Below, piece by piece: positions 11,097 to 22,482 of a stretch of 64,000 nt of DNA. The stretch is from Prorocentrum cordatum (Eukaryota; Sar; Dinophyceae; Prorocentrales; Prorocentraceae), in contig CAUYUJ010021169.1 of NCBI GenBank assembly GCA_963575745.1, forward strand, positions 52,308-116,307, given 5' to 3'. Numbering within the stretch: the first letter of the stretch is position 1; every line of letters starts with the position of its first letter. The notes below the pieces were generated by a model that saw only the letters and a list, made by a program, of their open reading frames with translations, did not search any database and was not told the DNA's origin. The position numbers and the translations under genes were made by a program.

Positions 11097-11780
11097 AGCA
11101 GCAGCAGCAGCAACAACAGCGGCAACAGCCAGAATTGTTGCAAGAGTTTTCGGTCTTGCCTGCTTGCGTGCCATGCGGCACGTATATCCCAAATCCTCGG
11201 TACCCGCACACTTCGTCTTCGATCGTGCCCCCCTGGGGGTAGATTTTCCTTACCTGCGGCGTGTAATTGGCGCAGCCCCTGAAGCACGGGAAGAGAGGAC
11301 GCATGGAGCACGGGATTTGCAGGAGGGGGGCGAGGAACAGAAAACGTGTGGCAGAACCATACGGGCTGATCGGGCGGGTCGACCCTAACGGGCGGGTCGG
11401 AAAGGCGCGCCTAAGTGGCCGTGTGGAGAAGGCGTGTTGCTGAACCGTGAACACCGCGTGAATCGCGAAAAGAGCCCGAGCGATAGCGCGATTTCCAAGT
11501 AAGTCTTGGGAAAGGCCACAGCGAGAGCGTGATGCCTGAGTGTCGAGGGCGCGGCGTCTGAATCAATTGCCAGGAAGTCCCACGCGAGAGCGCTTTTCCT
11601 GCATAATGGGTGAGGAAGTCCCGCGCGAGAGCGCAATTGTGAAATCAATTGTGAGGAGTGTCCGGCGGGAGCCGTTGCTGTTGCAGTTCGGGGGCCATGC
11701 GCTCAGTTTGGTGACACCAAGTTTCCCTTGATAGAAAACGGGGTGCGAGCCCCGAGGGGGGCCCTTCAATTGAAAAATCA
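11097..11780 (+). repeat. Family R repeat, copy A
   Basis: Begins with a CAG/CAA-rich tract, then conserved blocks: cccaaatcctcggtacccgc, cttcgtcttcgatcgtgccc, gcagcccctgaagcacggg, gctgatcgggcgggtcg, then four or five degenerate subunits of the type gaggaagtcccgcgcgagagcgc, and a tail gtttggtgacaccaagtttc. No ORF is conserved between copies. Copies A, B and C are head-to-tail. Confidence 0.8.
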
Positions 11781-11844
11781 GTAGTTACCGGAGCGAGGGT
11801 CAACACAATTTATTTTTGGAATGAACATATGTTTTCTAGACATG

Positions 11845-11889
11845 AGACTTCAACAACAAGAACAACAACAACCACAGCAACAACAGCCA

Positions 11890-11921
<32 letters not shown>

Positions 11922-12670
11922 GCAACGGCAACAAACAACACCACCAATAGCAACACCAGAAATACAACCAACACTATCACTATTAACAACAACACCAACA
12001 ACAGCAGCATCAGCAACAGCAACAGCAGTTCAAGACTGTTTGCAACTATTTGCCCGCGTGCCATTCCATACGTACATCCCAAACACTCGGTCCCCGCCCT
12101 CTTCGTCTTCGATCGTGCCCCCTTGGGGTCATCTCTTCCCTGTCTGCCACGTGCACTTAGAGCAGCCCCTAAAACAGGGGAAGAGAGGGCGGATGGAAGG
12201 GGGAGGGAGAAACATGGAACACGAGAGAGAGAGAGAGAAAGAGAGTAGCAGGTGGGGGGCTGTGAGCAGACAACACGTGGCAGAACCAGACGGGCTGATC
12301 GGGCGGGTAGACCCTAACAGGCGGGTCGGGAAGGCAGGCCGAGCAAGCGGGTTGTTGAAGCGTGAGTCCTGCATGATTCGCGAGGAAGACTCAAGCGATA
12401 GCGCGATTCCCAAGTAAATCGTGAGAAAGGCCAAAGCGAGAGCGTGATTCCTGAGTGTCGAGGGCGTGCGAGGAAATCCCACGCGAGAGCGTTGAATGAC
12501 GTGTGCGGAAGTTCCGCGCGAGAGCGCGATTTGGGAATACATTGTGAGGAAGGAAGTATCCAGAGGGAGCCGCTGTTTTTGTAAGCTGGGGGCCAACAAC
12601 CCAGTTTGGTGACCCCAGGTTTTCCCGTATGAAGCACAGGGCGCGAGCACCAGGAGGAGCGTTGGTACAG
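11845..12670 (+). repeat. Family R repeat, copy B
   Basis: Same order of blocks as copy A: a long CAA/CAG tract (11845-12035), caagactgtttgc, the cttcgtcttcgatcgtgccc block, gggcgggtagaccctaacag, four gaggaa..tcccacgcgagagcg subunits, and gtttggtgaccccaggtttt. Start-to-start spacing with copy A is about 750 bp. Confidence 0.8.
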
Positions 12671-12724
12671 GATGTTCACTATGGCCACCGTGGGGGGGAA
12701 CAACAGTAGTACTTAGTTTCAGAG

Positions 12725-13240
12725 ATGAGAATTCGCAGCAACATCAACAGCAACACCAACAACAGCAACCTCAACACCATCATCAAACACAACAACAACA
12801 CCAACAACAACACCAACAACAACACCATCACCACCAACACACATAACAGCATCACCATCACCGACAGCAGCAGCAGCAGCAACAGCAACAGCAATAGCAA
12901 ACGCTGTACTAACCGGTTTAAGACCGTTCGCACATCCCAAACCATCGATGCCCGCCCTCTTCGTCTCCGATCGTGCCCCCCCTGGGGGCACATCTTCCCT
13001 GCCCGCCGCGCGCAGTTGGCACAGCCCCTAAGACATGGGACAGCACGCGAGGGTGGGAAGAGACACGGGGGAGGGAGAAGGCTGGAGCAGGAGGAGCGGG
13101 AGGAGCGGGAGGAGCGGGAGGAGCAGGAGGAGAAGAAGGAGGAGGAGGAGGAGGAGGAGGAGGAGGAGGGGAGGGAGAAGGACGGTGCACGAGAGAGATC
13201 AGCAGGAGGGGGGTCGGTGAGTAGTCTCCAGGGAACGACA
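12725..13240 (+). repeat. Family R repeat, copy C (3' truncated)
   Basis: Has the CAA-type tract (12725-12900), ttaagaccgttcgcacatcc, and the cttcgtctccgatcgtgccc block, then breaks into a purine tract with GGA units (13080-13165) instead of the 3' half. Spacing from copy B is about 880 bp. Confidence 0.7.
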
Positions 13241-13925
13241 TCCTGGCGTGCAGTGGGCTCGTTAAGGGTATGTCAAGGCTTTAGTGGTTTTGTAATGGTT
13301 TTCTGGTGGTTCCAGGCGCTGGTGGTCTAAAATCCATAAAGCCAGTTGCTGCTAAAACTAAAGCAAATCCCATGTGTCCTAACATTGGAAGCTTAAGCAT
13401 TTAGAACCCCAGGGTCCAACAGTAAAGATACCATGCAGGTTACAGGGGAGCTAGCTACGCAACCAAGGCGAGCGTCGGAACTAGAGCTTGACACCGACTG
13501 GCGGGAGCGGCGGGAGGCAATACTAAAACCCACTGCCGCTCATTTATCCTCTCTGGCTGGGCACCCGCACAGCTGCCCGTAGCAGCTTGCGCGGGACGGC
13601 GTGGGGCCACAAGGGAGGCGAGGGTCGCGGAGCATGGCCAGGGGGAGACGGATAGATCCCATCAGGAGTGGCGGGATAGAGAGGCAGAGGAGAGCGGAAG
13701 AAAGAGGCAGACAGAGATGGACAGAGACGTAGAACGCAAGGCGTAATAGAACACGCCATCGTGGTCATCGCCATCGCCGTCGCAGATTCTGTCAATCTCG
13801 TTTCCGTCGTCGGCGACGGATACGGCGCCGACGCAGACGGCGAGGGCGGTGGCTATGACCACGATGACGGAGAACTCGGCAGTACGTATCTTCGTAGAGA
13901 CGCGGGTGCCGATTCCGAAGAGAGT
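13241..13925. other. No gene recognised
   Basis: Ordinary-looking sequence without a long convincing frame. The segment 13745-13900 is rich in cgtcgg/gacgg units and lies just before the hairpin at 13926. Confidence 0.4.
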
Positions 13926-13986
13926 CGATCAATTCGGCGATAATGCGGATGCCAAATTGGCATCCGCGTTATCGCCGAGTTGATCG
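13926..13986. repeat. 30-bp-arm hairpin
   Basis: Left arm 13926-13955 and right arm 13957-13986 pair at 28 of 30 positions around a single-base centre (13956). Both mismatches are T/C changes, which remain pairable as G-U in RNA. Confidence 0.9.
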
Positions 13987-14984
13987 ATTCGAAGAAATTC
14001 GGGTCTGCTTACTTACCTTGACGCCCTCCTCGTTCCTCGTCCTCCTCATGGTCTTCCTCTCCCCCCCAGTGCGTGCGTCCTACCTTTCCTCCTCGTCCTG
14101 CTCATCCTCTCCACAGTTTCCCCTCCCCCCTCCCCCGTATCCTTTCTCATGTCATCCACGATCCCCCCTCCTTTACGCACTTCCCGTGCGTCCCCAGTGC
14201 CCTCCGCATCAATGATGCGGAGGGCACTGGGGACGCACTCGAAGCGGCTAAACTATGTGCACGAGCGCCATCCTACCCAGCTGCATCACCGACATCACCA
14301 TGAAACCCCCACTCTGTCACTACCAATCGGAACCCCAATAAATCCTCATGATCCCCATCGCCATCACTGCTCCCCGTTCACTTCCCTCTTCCTTCGCAGG
14401 GTCACTATCATCACCGCTCGTTTTACGTTATCCGAGTCCCCCCCCAACCCCCTCATCTTCATCTCCATCCCCCCTTCCCGCGGTGTCGCCGCGAAGCGGT
14501 ATTGCTACCATCGTCGTCATCGCTTTCGTTTTCATCCCCATCATCTTCATCATCACGATCCTCGCCCGAATCGTCACCCAGGCCGTCGTTGTCGTTGAGT
14601 TCGCGATCGTCGCCAGGGGCCCTCCTCACCCCGTAGCCCGCATAAGCTTACTCCTCCCCGTTCCCTCTCCCCATCCGCCTCCATCCCCTGTAATCCTTTC
14701 ATGCCCCATCACGCGGCGTCCTTCCTCACCCGTTCGTCATCCTCAGCATGCCATTGTGTATCCTATGCATCGCCCGTATGTTTAACAATGCCCTCCTCCT
14801 CCTCCTCCCACCCCTATCGTTCACTCTCCTCCGTGTGTGCGGCCACTGCACTTTGACACGCTGCGTGCTGGGCGCCAGCCGAGTCTGCTCCAGCTGGCAG
14901 CAGGCCTGTCCACGCAGGCCGTAGCGATGCTCTCGCCCCCAGCGACAGCATGCGTCAGCACGGTCGGCGGGCTGGAGTAGCCGT
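13987..14984. other. Pyrimidine-rich non-coding stretch with one perfect hairpin
   Basis: CT-rich sequence on the plus strand with no convincing gene. It lies 3' of the minus-strand gene that ends at 14985 and may be its 3' flank or further introns. Confidence 0.4.
14186..14238. repeat. Perfect 26-bp-arm hairpin
   Basis: Left arm 14186-14211 and right arm 14213-14238 are exact reverse complements separated by one base. The arm sequence (starting gtgcgtccccagtgccc) is unrelated to the other hairpins in the window. Confidence 0.95.
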
Positions 14985-17900
14985 CTACTCCCCGACCTTC
15001 CCGATGTAGTCAACCACGGGACCCTTGAACGAGGCCCAGATCTTCGAGTCGCCGCACGTGGCGAAGGTGTGCTCCAGGTCCCGCTTGATGAACTCCCACT
15101 CCTGCTTCTTGCCATCGTCGTTCACAGCGATGGCCTTCGGGAAGATCGGGAACACGATCATCGATGCTGTCGGGCTCTCGTCGGCGGAGCCCTTGCCGAG
15201 GAAACTCGTGACGAAGGGGACGACGCCGTACGGCACGTAGAGCACCTCGTCTTTATTCAAGAAAGCTGCTGACGACTCCGTCCACGCGGTCTTGCAGCAA
15301 TCATCCTCGTTGCTCTTGGCCCACTGCTGCAAGGCGCTGAGGGCCGTGAGGCCGCCGCGGAGAAGAGAGCCCGCTGCCACGAGCTTGAGCAGCACAGTGG
15401 GGGTGCCCACGTTGACCACGAAGGACGGCAAGCCAGGGAACGGCCAGCTGTTCGAACTCCAGCTCCAGGAGTGGTTCTTCGTCAGCACCAGGAACGGCTT
15501 GCGACTCAACTCCATACACGCCTCGTCTGCCTCCAAGGGCCCGCCCTTGAACTCCACGCGGAAGTCAACCTCGTCCAGACACTTGCCCAGAGCGATCGAC
15601 GTCATCGCAGCTTGGTTGGTCATCAATTTCTCGACCTTCTGCGTTTTTCTCACGATGATGTCCCAGTTGTTCGTGATGGCAGCTCCGAGCTTACTCATGG
15701 TTCCAGTGTTGAACTCCTGCAGCTTGACATGGAACGGATCCTCCATAGCCGAGTCCACGGAGTAGCTCTCGACGGAGCCCTTCGGGCGAGGAGGAGCAGG
15801 GAAGGGCAGCACTGAGAAAGTGGGCAGGTGGGGATGGATAAAGACGAGGAGGGGACGTAGGATGATCACGAGGGTGATAAGGAAGAAGAGGATGAGGAGG
15901 ATTGTCTTAATGAAAACCTTATTCTCGTGCACCAGGCCGCCGAACTCCGCCGCGAGCGCCTGCGGCATCCCAGTGTTCTCGAACATGGTGACGTGTTTCT
16001 TCAGCTGGGTCGTCTGCTTCCGCTTGTCCTTGGCCTTGCCCTCCTGTTGCTGCCTTCTCACCTCCGCGATGCCAGCGGCGATCTCCTCTAGCGTACTGGC
16101 CTCCGTCTGGATCTCCTCCAGCTTCTTGATCAGATCGTCCCTGGCCTGGTTGGAGTCACTCGTCTGGCGCCACGCCTTGATGCCGTTCACGTCGTTGTCG
16201 AGCTCGCTGAACTTCTGGATGAAGTCACTCTTGGTCTCCTTGTACTTGTAAGTCGCCACGTCGCCGTCGTCCTTGACCTGGTCGTAGCCCTTGTCCAGCC
16301 TCTTGAAGCTGGCCTCGTTGCTGTAGGGGATCGCCCTGAGCGCCTGCTTGAACATCGAGGTCAACTCCCTCTTCATGGCAGCGAACGCGGCTGGGGCCAT
16401 CCTCTTCTCGAACTCTGGCCACACTCGCTCCTTCTCCTCAGCCTCAGGCCCCAGCTCATCCTCAGCATCAGCCTCATCGTCCTCAAACTCGTCGGCGGCG
16501 CGAACTGACTTCGCAGCGACGCCCTGCCTCCCGTCGGACTTCTTGGCACTGCCAGGACCTGCGCTAGATCCACCGCGCGAGGAAGGGGCTCTGCCAGGCA
16601 CCTTGCCAGCCGATCCGCTCTTGAGCGTGTGCGATGGCGGGGGCTGCAGCGACATCGGCGAATGCGAGCGCATCTTCTTCGCAAGCTTGAGGGTCGGAGC
16701 CTCCAAGTCAGACTCGTCGAAGTAGTTGGTGGCCGTGGCAGCGTCGTCATCGGATCCAGCCGCTGTCTGATGGGAGGCACGTTTCCCCTTCCCGCACCAG
16801 TTCAACTCCCCCGAAACCCACCGAGTATCTGAGATCTGAGGGAAACGGAGGCGGGGGGGAAGGGTACCGGAACCCTTCAGAGATCGTCAGTAGGGATGGG
16901 AGCTTTATGATGGGCGTTACGATTGCTAACAGTCAAGTTGGTTTTGTGAGGTATTCGGGAAATTAGCTAACGCTAGAAAAGGGCCATCAGCACTCCTCTA
17001 GTCTATTTGGCTGGCCTTATTTGGATGGCTGGCCGCCTATTTAGCAGTTAATTCAACATACATAGCGTAACAATGTGGACATGTAAGCACTAGTACCTCG
17101 CTGGTCCCCCCACTGTACCATGGGATCCTATTGTATTCATAGCGGGCGAACGGGAGAGTTGATCTGGCGTGGGAGGGTAGGGTGGATACACATTTAATTG
17201 AATGCGCTGCCATTGCCGACGATGGTGCAGACAACGCCGAGCTCCCACGAACCCGCATCGCCTTGTGGCCTCTGATGGTGCTGAAGATGTCGTCGGCCTT
17301 CGGGGTGAACGCCGCCTTCCGCTTCAGCGGGTCCCTGGCCTCCTGGGGGGTCAGCTTCGACTGCTTGACCGTGGCGTCCGAGTGGCTGATCTCCTCGAGA
17401 CTCAAGGCAGTTCAATGTTCCTCCTGCCCGTCCCTCCCCTCCGTCCCGTGAGCATCCTCCATCTCCTCCTTTATTCCATCACCATAATCATCCGTATCCC
17501 CCCTTCTGCCTCCGCATGGTCGACCTCCTCCGCCTCCTGATTGACGTCATCTTGAGTATCCTCCCCCTCCCTTCCTCCGAGCCCTCCTTATCTAGTTCCG
17601 CATCATCCTCCTCCTCCGTTGTTCATCCCTTGTGTCCGTGGGCATGCGGACGGCAATGACTGCGACGCCATCCTCCACTTCGCGGTACACATTGCGATCG
17701 ACCTTGTCGTGGTCCCAGGCGGCCTTGGCCTCCTCGATGCTCATGCCGTAGTTGAGCTTGTGCCAAGCGATGTAGCCCCGCTTGTCCATCAGCAGCGATT
17801 TGCCTTTCCGTTTCACGGTGCTCTTGATGAGGATCTCTTCCATCTCGCACAAGGTGTTCGCCAACTGGTCACGGGATCGAGTCCTCGGCTTCTGCACAAC

Positions 17901-18317
17901 GAGCGGTTTTGCCAAACTCTTGAACTTCTCAGGGTCGTTGTACCTCAATCTGGTCATCGCCTTCTTCACTGCAGGCGACTTGCCAGAGACTCTCTCCAGG
18001 GAGTGCAAGCCGTTGAAGCAGCACTTGTGCAGGCACTTGAAACCGTACTTGGGGTGTGCGGAGCGCTGTTGAAGCCCGAGAAGCGCGATGGGCTCGTCGC
18101 AGAGCTCGCAGAGCTCCTCCTCGACATCAGGCGCCTCCACGCTGTCGTCGGAGCCGTCGTCGCCGTCGTCCTTCGAGATGCCGAGGCCCTTCTGCAGCGA
18201 CTCGAGGATCTCATCGTCGCTCGGGTGGCCATTCGTACACATCGCCAGGAAACGCCCGTATGCCCAGCTGCGCTTGGCCGCCAAAGGGCCAGGAGGAGGC
18301 GCTCGCCTCGTCGCCAA
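14985..18317 (-). CDS. Multi-exon gene of unknown function with a Cys-rich N-terminal module
   Basis: Inferred exons, 5' to 3' on the minus strand: 18317(or nearby)-17628, 17393-17253, 16835-15918 and 15779-14985 (stop TAG). All joins are in phase 0. Exon 1 has an acidic stretch (SKDDGDDGSDDSVEAPDVEEE) then CELC..P........KYGFKCLHKCCFNGLHSLERV, a possible metal-binding module. Exon 2 is Lys/Arg-rich. Exon 3 starts with a Ser/Pro/Ala-rich low-complexity region, then an acidic region and a long charged helical segment (..DDLIKKLEEIQTEASTLEEI..). Exon 4 is a compact, mixed-composition domain ending ..FKGPVVDYIGKVGE. No ATG opens exon 1 in the visible frame, so the start is unresolved. I do not recognise the family. 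The first intron would be GA-AG; the other two are GT-AG. Confidence 0.6.
15780..15917 (-). other. 138-nt in-frame GT-AG intron, or retained hydrophobic segment
   Basis: On the minus strand ..GAGAATAAG/GTTTTC.. to ..CGCCCGAAG/GGCTCC.. has GT-AG ends, a length divisible by three and no stop. If retained it encodes IKTILLILFFLITLVIIL, a strongly hydrophobic, membrane-helix-like segment. The surrounding protein is soluble in character, which favours an intron. Confidence 0.6.
16836..17252 (-). other. Intron of the minus-strand gene (GT-AG)
   Basis: Donor CGATGCGG/GTTCGTGG and acceptor ..TTTCCCTCAG/ATCTCAG keep phase 0 (..HKAMR/ISDTRW..). The intron holds no recognisable element. Confidence 0.55.
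17394..17627 (-). other. Purine-rich intron, probably GA-AG
   Basis: ACAAGG/GATGAAC to CTCGAG/GAGATC keeps phase 0. The intron is rich in GGAGGA units on the coding strand. The exact junction is inferred; no long direct repeat marks it. Confidence 0.45.
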
Positions 18318-18323
18318 AAAAGG

Positions 18324-18343
18324 CTCGAGCGAAAATGAGCACG
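18324..18343 (-). other. Possible highly diverged relict spliced leader
   Basis: Read on the minus strand this matches the last 20 nt of the dinoflagellate SL at 15 of 20 positions, including ATTTT and GCTC.AG in register, immediately upstream of the first coding segment. A match this weak could be chance. Confidence 0.25.
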
Positions 18344-18359
18344 AGCATGTTCTGAATGT

Positions 18360-19640
18360 GCGTGCGAGTGCCTCTCAAACCTACCAGAAAAGACATGGTG
18401 GGCGGACGCAGCATATTGTTAAACAGCGAGCGGCATCAGGAAGGGAACGCCAGAGCCTAGTCTGACCATCTGGACGGCCCATAACATTGAACAGGGGATA
18501 GTGGGAGCGCCTTAATGGGACCCACCGACGCCGACGTTATCTGGACATAACGTCTGCTGTGCCATGAAGATGTTTGTTGGTGCGGCGTCTGGGTGCGATG
18601 CCTGCTGGTGCGGTGCCTGGCAACGTGCACATGCGTGCGCGAAGCGAACGCAATGTAGTGTACATATACATGCACGTATCAAGCAGAGTGCGTCCATATA
18701 CCAGTATGAATACATGCGTGCGTGGTGGAGTGCATGTGCAATGTGTGAATGCGATAACGCGTTGAAAAGTGATCGTGCGAATGTCTACCTCATCTGGTGT
18801 TTTAGTCCACCGTCATCCCCATGAATCTGAAGTTTGTCTGGTTGTAATGTATGTGAGCAGGCTCGGGGCCACCTTGGGAAACGCATGCCGTAAACAATAA
18901 CATGCTGCACGTCGCGCGGGGATCGAGCGTAAACAACGGCGCTGCGGCAATTGCTAGGAAGTAAACGTACGCCGAAGTCTCGAGTGATGAACGAGGCAAG
19001 AGGCAGGAGGGGGTCGGCGAGGGATAGGAGGGGAGGCGACGAGGGAGAGGAGGGGGGAGCGGCGAGGGACAGGGAGAGTGAGCGGCGAGTTGAACGATAT
19101 TGCGTAAACGAAAGCCAAGCAAACATGTGCAGACACTGCACGCGACAAATTGGCGCCATACCCGCATGGGCACGCACTCGCGCAAGTGCGTCGCCGACGC
19201 AAGGCGCCGCATCGGCACCCCACTTGCGAGAGTGCGTAGGGTTGCCCACGCGCGGCCCAAGGACACGTTCACCCAAGGATTGGCGAGTGGCAGATGGTTA
19301 CCGCAAAGATCCACGCACTGCGCCGCGCGCTGATGTTCTAAGCTCTACCGAACTCTGGCGCGCCGCGAAGGGCTGGGGGGGGGGGGGGGGGGGCGGAGCG
19401 GGCGGGGGGGTCGGGGGGGCTCGCGCGGGAAAAGTGACGGGGCAGCGAGGGCAGTGGGACAATGCGTTGGGACAGCGGTGGTTACGCTGAGGGCAGAGAG
19501 GGATGGGGCGAGTACGCGCTAGGATTGGGGTTGGGACGATGAAGGGGGGGGGGAGGGGGGGGCGCGGATTGCGGCGTCCGCCGCGACGTGGAACTCGGGG
19601 AATGCGTTGCGAGGGACGGGGGGCGGGGGAGGGGGGCGGC
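18360..19640. other. No gene recognised; G-rich and tgtgcgtg-type sequence
   Basis: The stretch 18560-18780 is rich in gtgcgtgc-type steps, and a G-run (19376-19412) and further G-rich patches reach 19640. The segment 19000-19080 is purine-rich. No long coding frame with convincing composition is present. Confidence 0.4.
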
Positions 19641-19649
19641 CCGCGTGTT

Positions 19650-20110
19650 CTGCCGTGATCTTGTTCCGCCGTGCTTATGTGTTCTGCCGTGCCTCTGTGT
19701 GCTCTGTGTGTTCTGCCGTGCTCCTGTATGCTGCCGTGCGGATCGTCGCGGCGGGCGTTTTGGTGGAGTTGCTGGGTGCGTGCGGCCCGATTTGAACGAG
19801 CACCTCTTCAGATGCGGTTTTCCAGACAATAGGTTTCAGACGTGGTTTCCGTGGCGCGCGTGTCGGCGTGCGTGCGAGGTGTGGTTCGTTGTGCCCTTGT
19901 GTGCTCTGCCGTGCTCCTGTTCTGCCGTGCTTCTGTGTTCTGCCGTGCCGCTCGGGGGCGGATGGCCAGCGGGCGAGCGCCTCCACGGGGGCCGCGGCCC
20001 TCCCGATAGATGGCCCCAAGACGCGCAGGCCGCTTGTCCACCGCCTCGATGAAGCAGCGCAGCAGCGCAGCGCCTGCAACGTCATTCGCATCGGGCCCCG
20101 CGCATAGCGC
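19650..20110. repeat. Degenerate ttctgccgtgctcctgtgt repeats
   Basis: Units of about 15-20 bp (gtgttctgccgtgcctctgt and variants) cluster at 19658-19735 and again at 19895-19955, separated by ordinary sequence. Confidence 0.65.
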
Positions 20111-20860
20111 CGACGCGCTCAGGGCAAGCACGCCCCGCCAATGCTATGATGCAGCCGAACCCGATGAGCGTGGCACCCCCGATCCTCCGTCCAACAAGGA
20201 CTTCTTCAGGTGGCGGCCTCACATACCGATGACGCCGCCAAGCCGCGCTGCGCCGCCCGTGAAATCGGGCGCGCGCTTGCGCAAATGCGCAGTCCTGGGT
20301 GCGCCGCTGAACGCATGCGCGCGGGCCAGCGCTTCCCCGACCCCCCCGCCCCCCCCTCTGCCACCCCCACCGCATCCCCCCCCCAGCCCACCCAACACGC
20401 AGCCGCCGCGCTCCCCGTGCCCCTCTTCCACCGCCGCGGGCGCGCTTGCAACGCTCAAGCCTTGGCGTGAGAAAGGCGCTGGTTGCCGCCCCCCGAAGCT
20501 CCCCCCCCCAGCGGGCGTGGACACGGGGCACCCCACACGCCCATCCAAGGCGCCCAATGCCACTCACGCGCCGTGCCGCGCGCTCAAGGTTACAACCGCA
20601 GCGGATCACTATGACGAGTCGGCGATGGCGCGGCCCATCTTGGATAGCGCAGGTTAACGCATCTCGCGCGTTAGGGGCGGCTGCGCGCGTGCCGCGACAG
20701 CGCCCATTTGATCGCGCGCGCCGCGTGGTCTTGGCAGCGCGCAGTGGCGCGCATACGTCGCCGCTTGCAACCGCACATGTCGCGCCCGAGCGTCTGCTTC
20801 ACATGTTCTCATGCATGGCGTCGTCTTGTGTTTTCTTAAATTGTCGTGTGATTTCGCATG
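20110..20860. other. GC-rich stretch, no gene recognised
   Basis: Ala/Pro/Arg-rich open frames exist but look compositional, with C-runs at 20338-20395 and 20500-20512. Confidence 0.4.
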
Positions 20861-20884
20861 TGATGTCGGTGGTTTTGCGCCACA

Positions 20885-21060
20885 TGTCGTGGTTTTTTTG
20901 TGGTTCAGTTGTGGTTCGTAGTGGTTTTTTTTTCCGTCCGTGGGGTGGGTGTCGTGGTTTTTTTGTGGTTCGTTTGTGGTTCGTCGTGGTTTTCTGTGGT
21001 TTGTCGTGGTTTTTTTGTGGTTCGTTTGTGGTTCGTCGTGGTTTTTCCACCGTCGGTCGG
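20885..21060. repeat. gtggtttttttgtggttcg minisatellite
   Basis: Nine or so imperfect units of gtggtttttttgtggttcgt, with a G-rich interruption at 20938-20950. Confidence 0.8.
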
Positions 21061-21544
21061 CGTTCGTGGTTCCTTGTCATGCGCTTTCTTTGATCTGAAG
21101 CAGGCATGTCTTAGATTCTGCTGTTTGTCAATGCGATTGTCACCGAAAGGGGGCTCACTGTGGGGGCGTAGGCAGTTGGTGCTATGCCGCACTTGGACAG
21201 CGGCCAGTACGTTCACCCTTGGTTAGGAGCAGTCGCCATTGTCAGAGAGCTTCGGTGCCCATCTCGAAGGCGCCCGACAAGGCTCCAAGAAGGCCCAGCA
21301 TGGCCCCAGGCCAACCGCGAGGCTTTGCGTTCACCGCCATCGCGGGTGCCCACGCGCCGCGCCGCGTTTAGTTGGGCACCGTTTTCCCGACAGTTCGCTT
21401 GGGCGTCGCCTTTGCATGGGTTGGGGGGCGTTGGTGGGGAGACGCAACGCGGAGCTGACGTCTTTAGGTTTGGCGGCGCCCTCGGAGGGATCGACATGTA
21501 CGTCTGCATGTATAGGGTTGCAGAGCTTGCAGTGCAGGCCCTGC

Positions 21545-21720
21545 AAAAGGTAACGTGTTTGTTTTGTGCAGGCCTTCCAGATGTAACGTGCTTGTCTTGT
21601 GGAACATTTCCATTGGTATCGTGTTTGTCTTGTACAGTCAGTCCAAAGGTAACGTTTTTGTCTTGCACAGGCCTTCCGTGTGTAACTTGTTTGTCTTGTG
21701 CAGGCTTTCCGAAGGTGCAA
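21545..21720. repeat. 33-bp minisatellite, five to six units
   Basis: Units such as gtaacgtgcttgtcttgtg followed by caggccttcc repeat every 33 bp, which preserves one plus-strand frame with the pattern VTCLSC.G.P. in each unit. The variation is consistent with either a coding repeat or a minisatellite whose unit is a multiple of three. Confidence 0.65.
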
Positions 21721-21739
21721 ACAAGTACATCGGTACGGT

Positions 21740-22480
21740 TGCATGTATAGTGTTATAGGTGTGCAAGTCGACATGTATGCATACGAAGGTGCGCATGTAC
21801 AGACGTGTTGGTATGTGTAAACGCGTACGTGTGTGGAAGTGTATTCGCATGCGTAATTGCGTGTTGGCATGTGCTTCGCAAGCGTGTGCATGTGCATGTG
21901 TACGGGTGCGATTGGGTTGTCGTTCTGTGCATGTAGTCGCGCATTGTGGCTGTGTAACGTGTTACGTGCGCATGAGGTGCACGTGCGTGATGCAATATCG
22001 CGTCGTGCATGTGGTGCGCCCCCGCCCCTGAGCAGCACGGATGGCCTTGGCGGAGACCACGGCGGCGCCCAAACCTTCCGAGGCACCACGTCCGAGCGAA
22101 CGCTCGACGTGCTCGAATCTGCCCGTTGCTGCGGGGCGGTGGGGCCGCGGAGAGGGAATGGCACACGACGCGGGGCGCGAGCGAGGGGATGCGGCTCTCT
22201 CAGGGCGGCGGGGCGATTGTTCCTCCCCCCAGCCTCCTCCGCCATCCTCCCACCCATTATCCCTCCACCTCCTTCGCCTCCTCTCGTCAGCACCTCCTCT
22301 CATTGAGTCTTCTCCGTGCGCCTCCTCTTTCCCTCACCTCCTCCCTACCGCAACCTTCTCCCTCCAACTCCCCTCTCCTCCTCCCCCTATCGCTCCTCCT
22401 CTACTCTCCGATGCCCCCTTCCTCCCTCCCGACTCTATGTGTTTTCTGCAATTGCAGCCGACGACGGTGCCAACACGTTT
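21740..22480. other. gtgcatgt-rich stretch then pyrimidine-rich stretch
   Basis: The stretch 21740-22010 is built of degenerate tgtgcatgtgtacg steps, and 22220-22440 is CT-rich. No gene is recognised; it is the 3' flank of the minus-strand gene ending at 22483. Confidence 0.4.
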
Positions 22481-22482
22481 CA

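Noticed and set aside
11097-13240. CRISPR-like spacing of the gaggaagtcccgcgcgagagcg subunits
   Set aside because: Subunits are degenerate, the intervals are related to each other, there are no cas genes and the DNA is eukaryotic.
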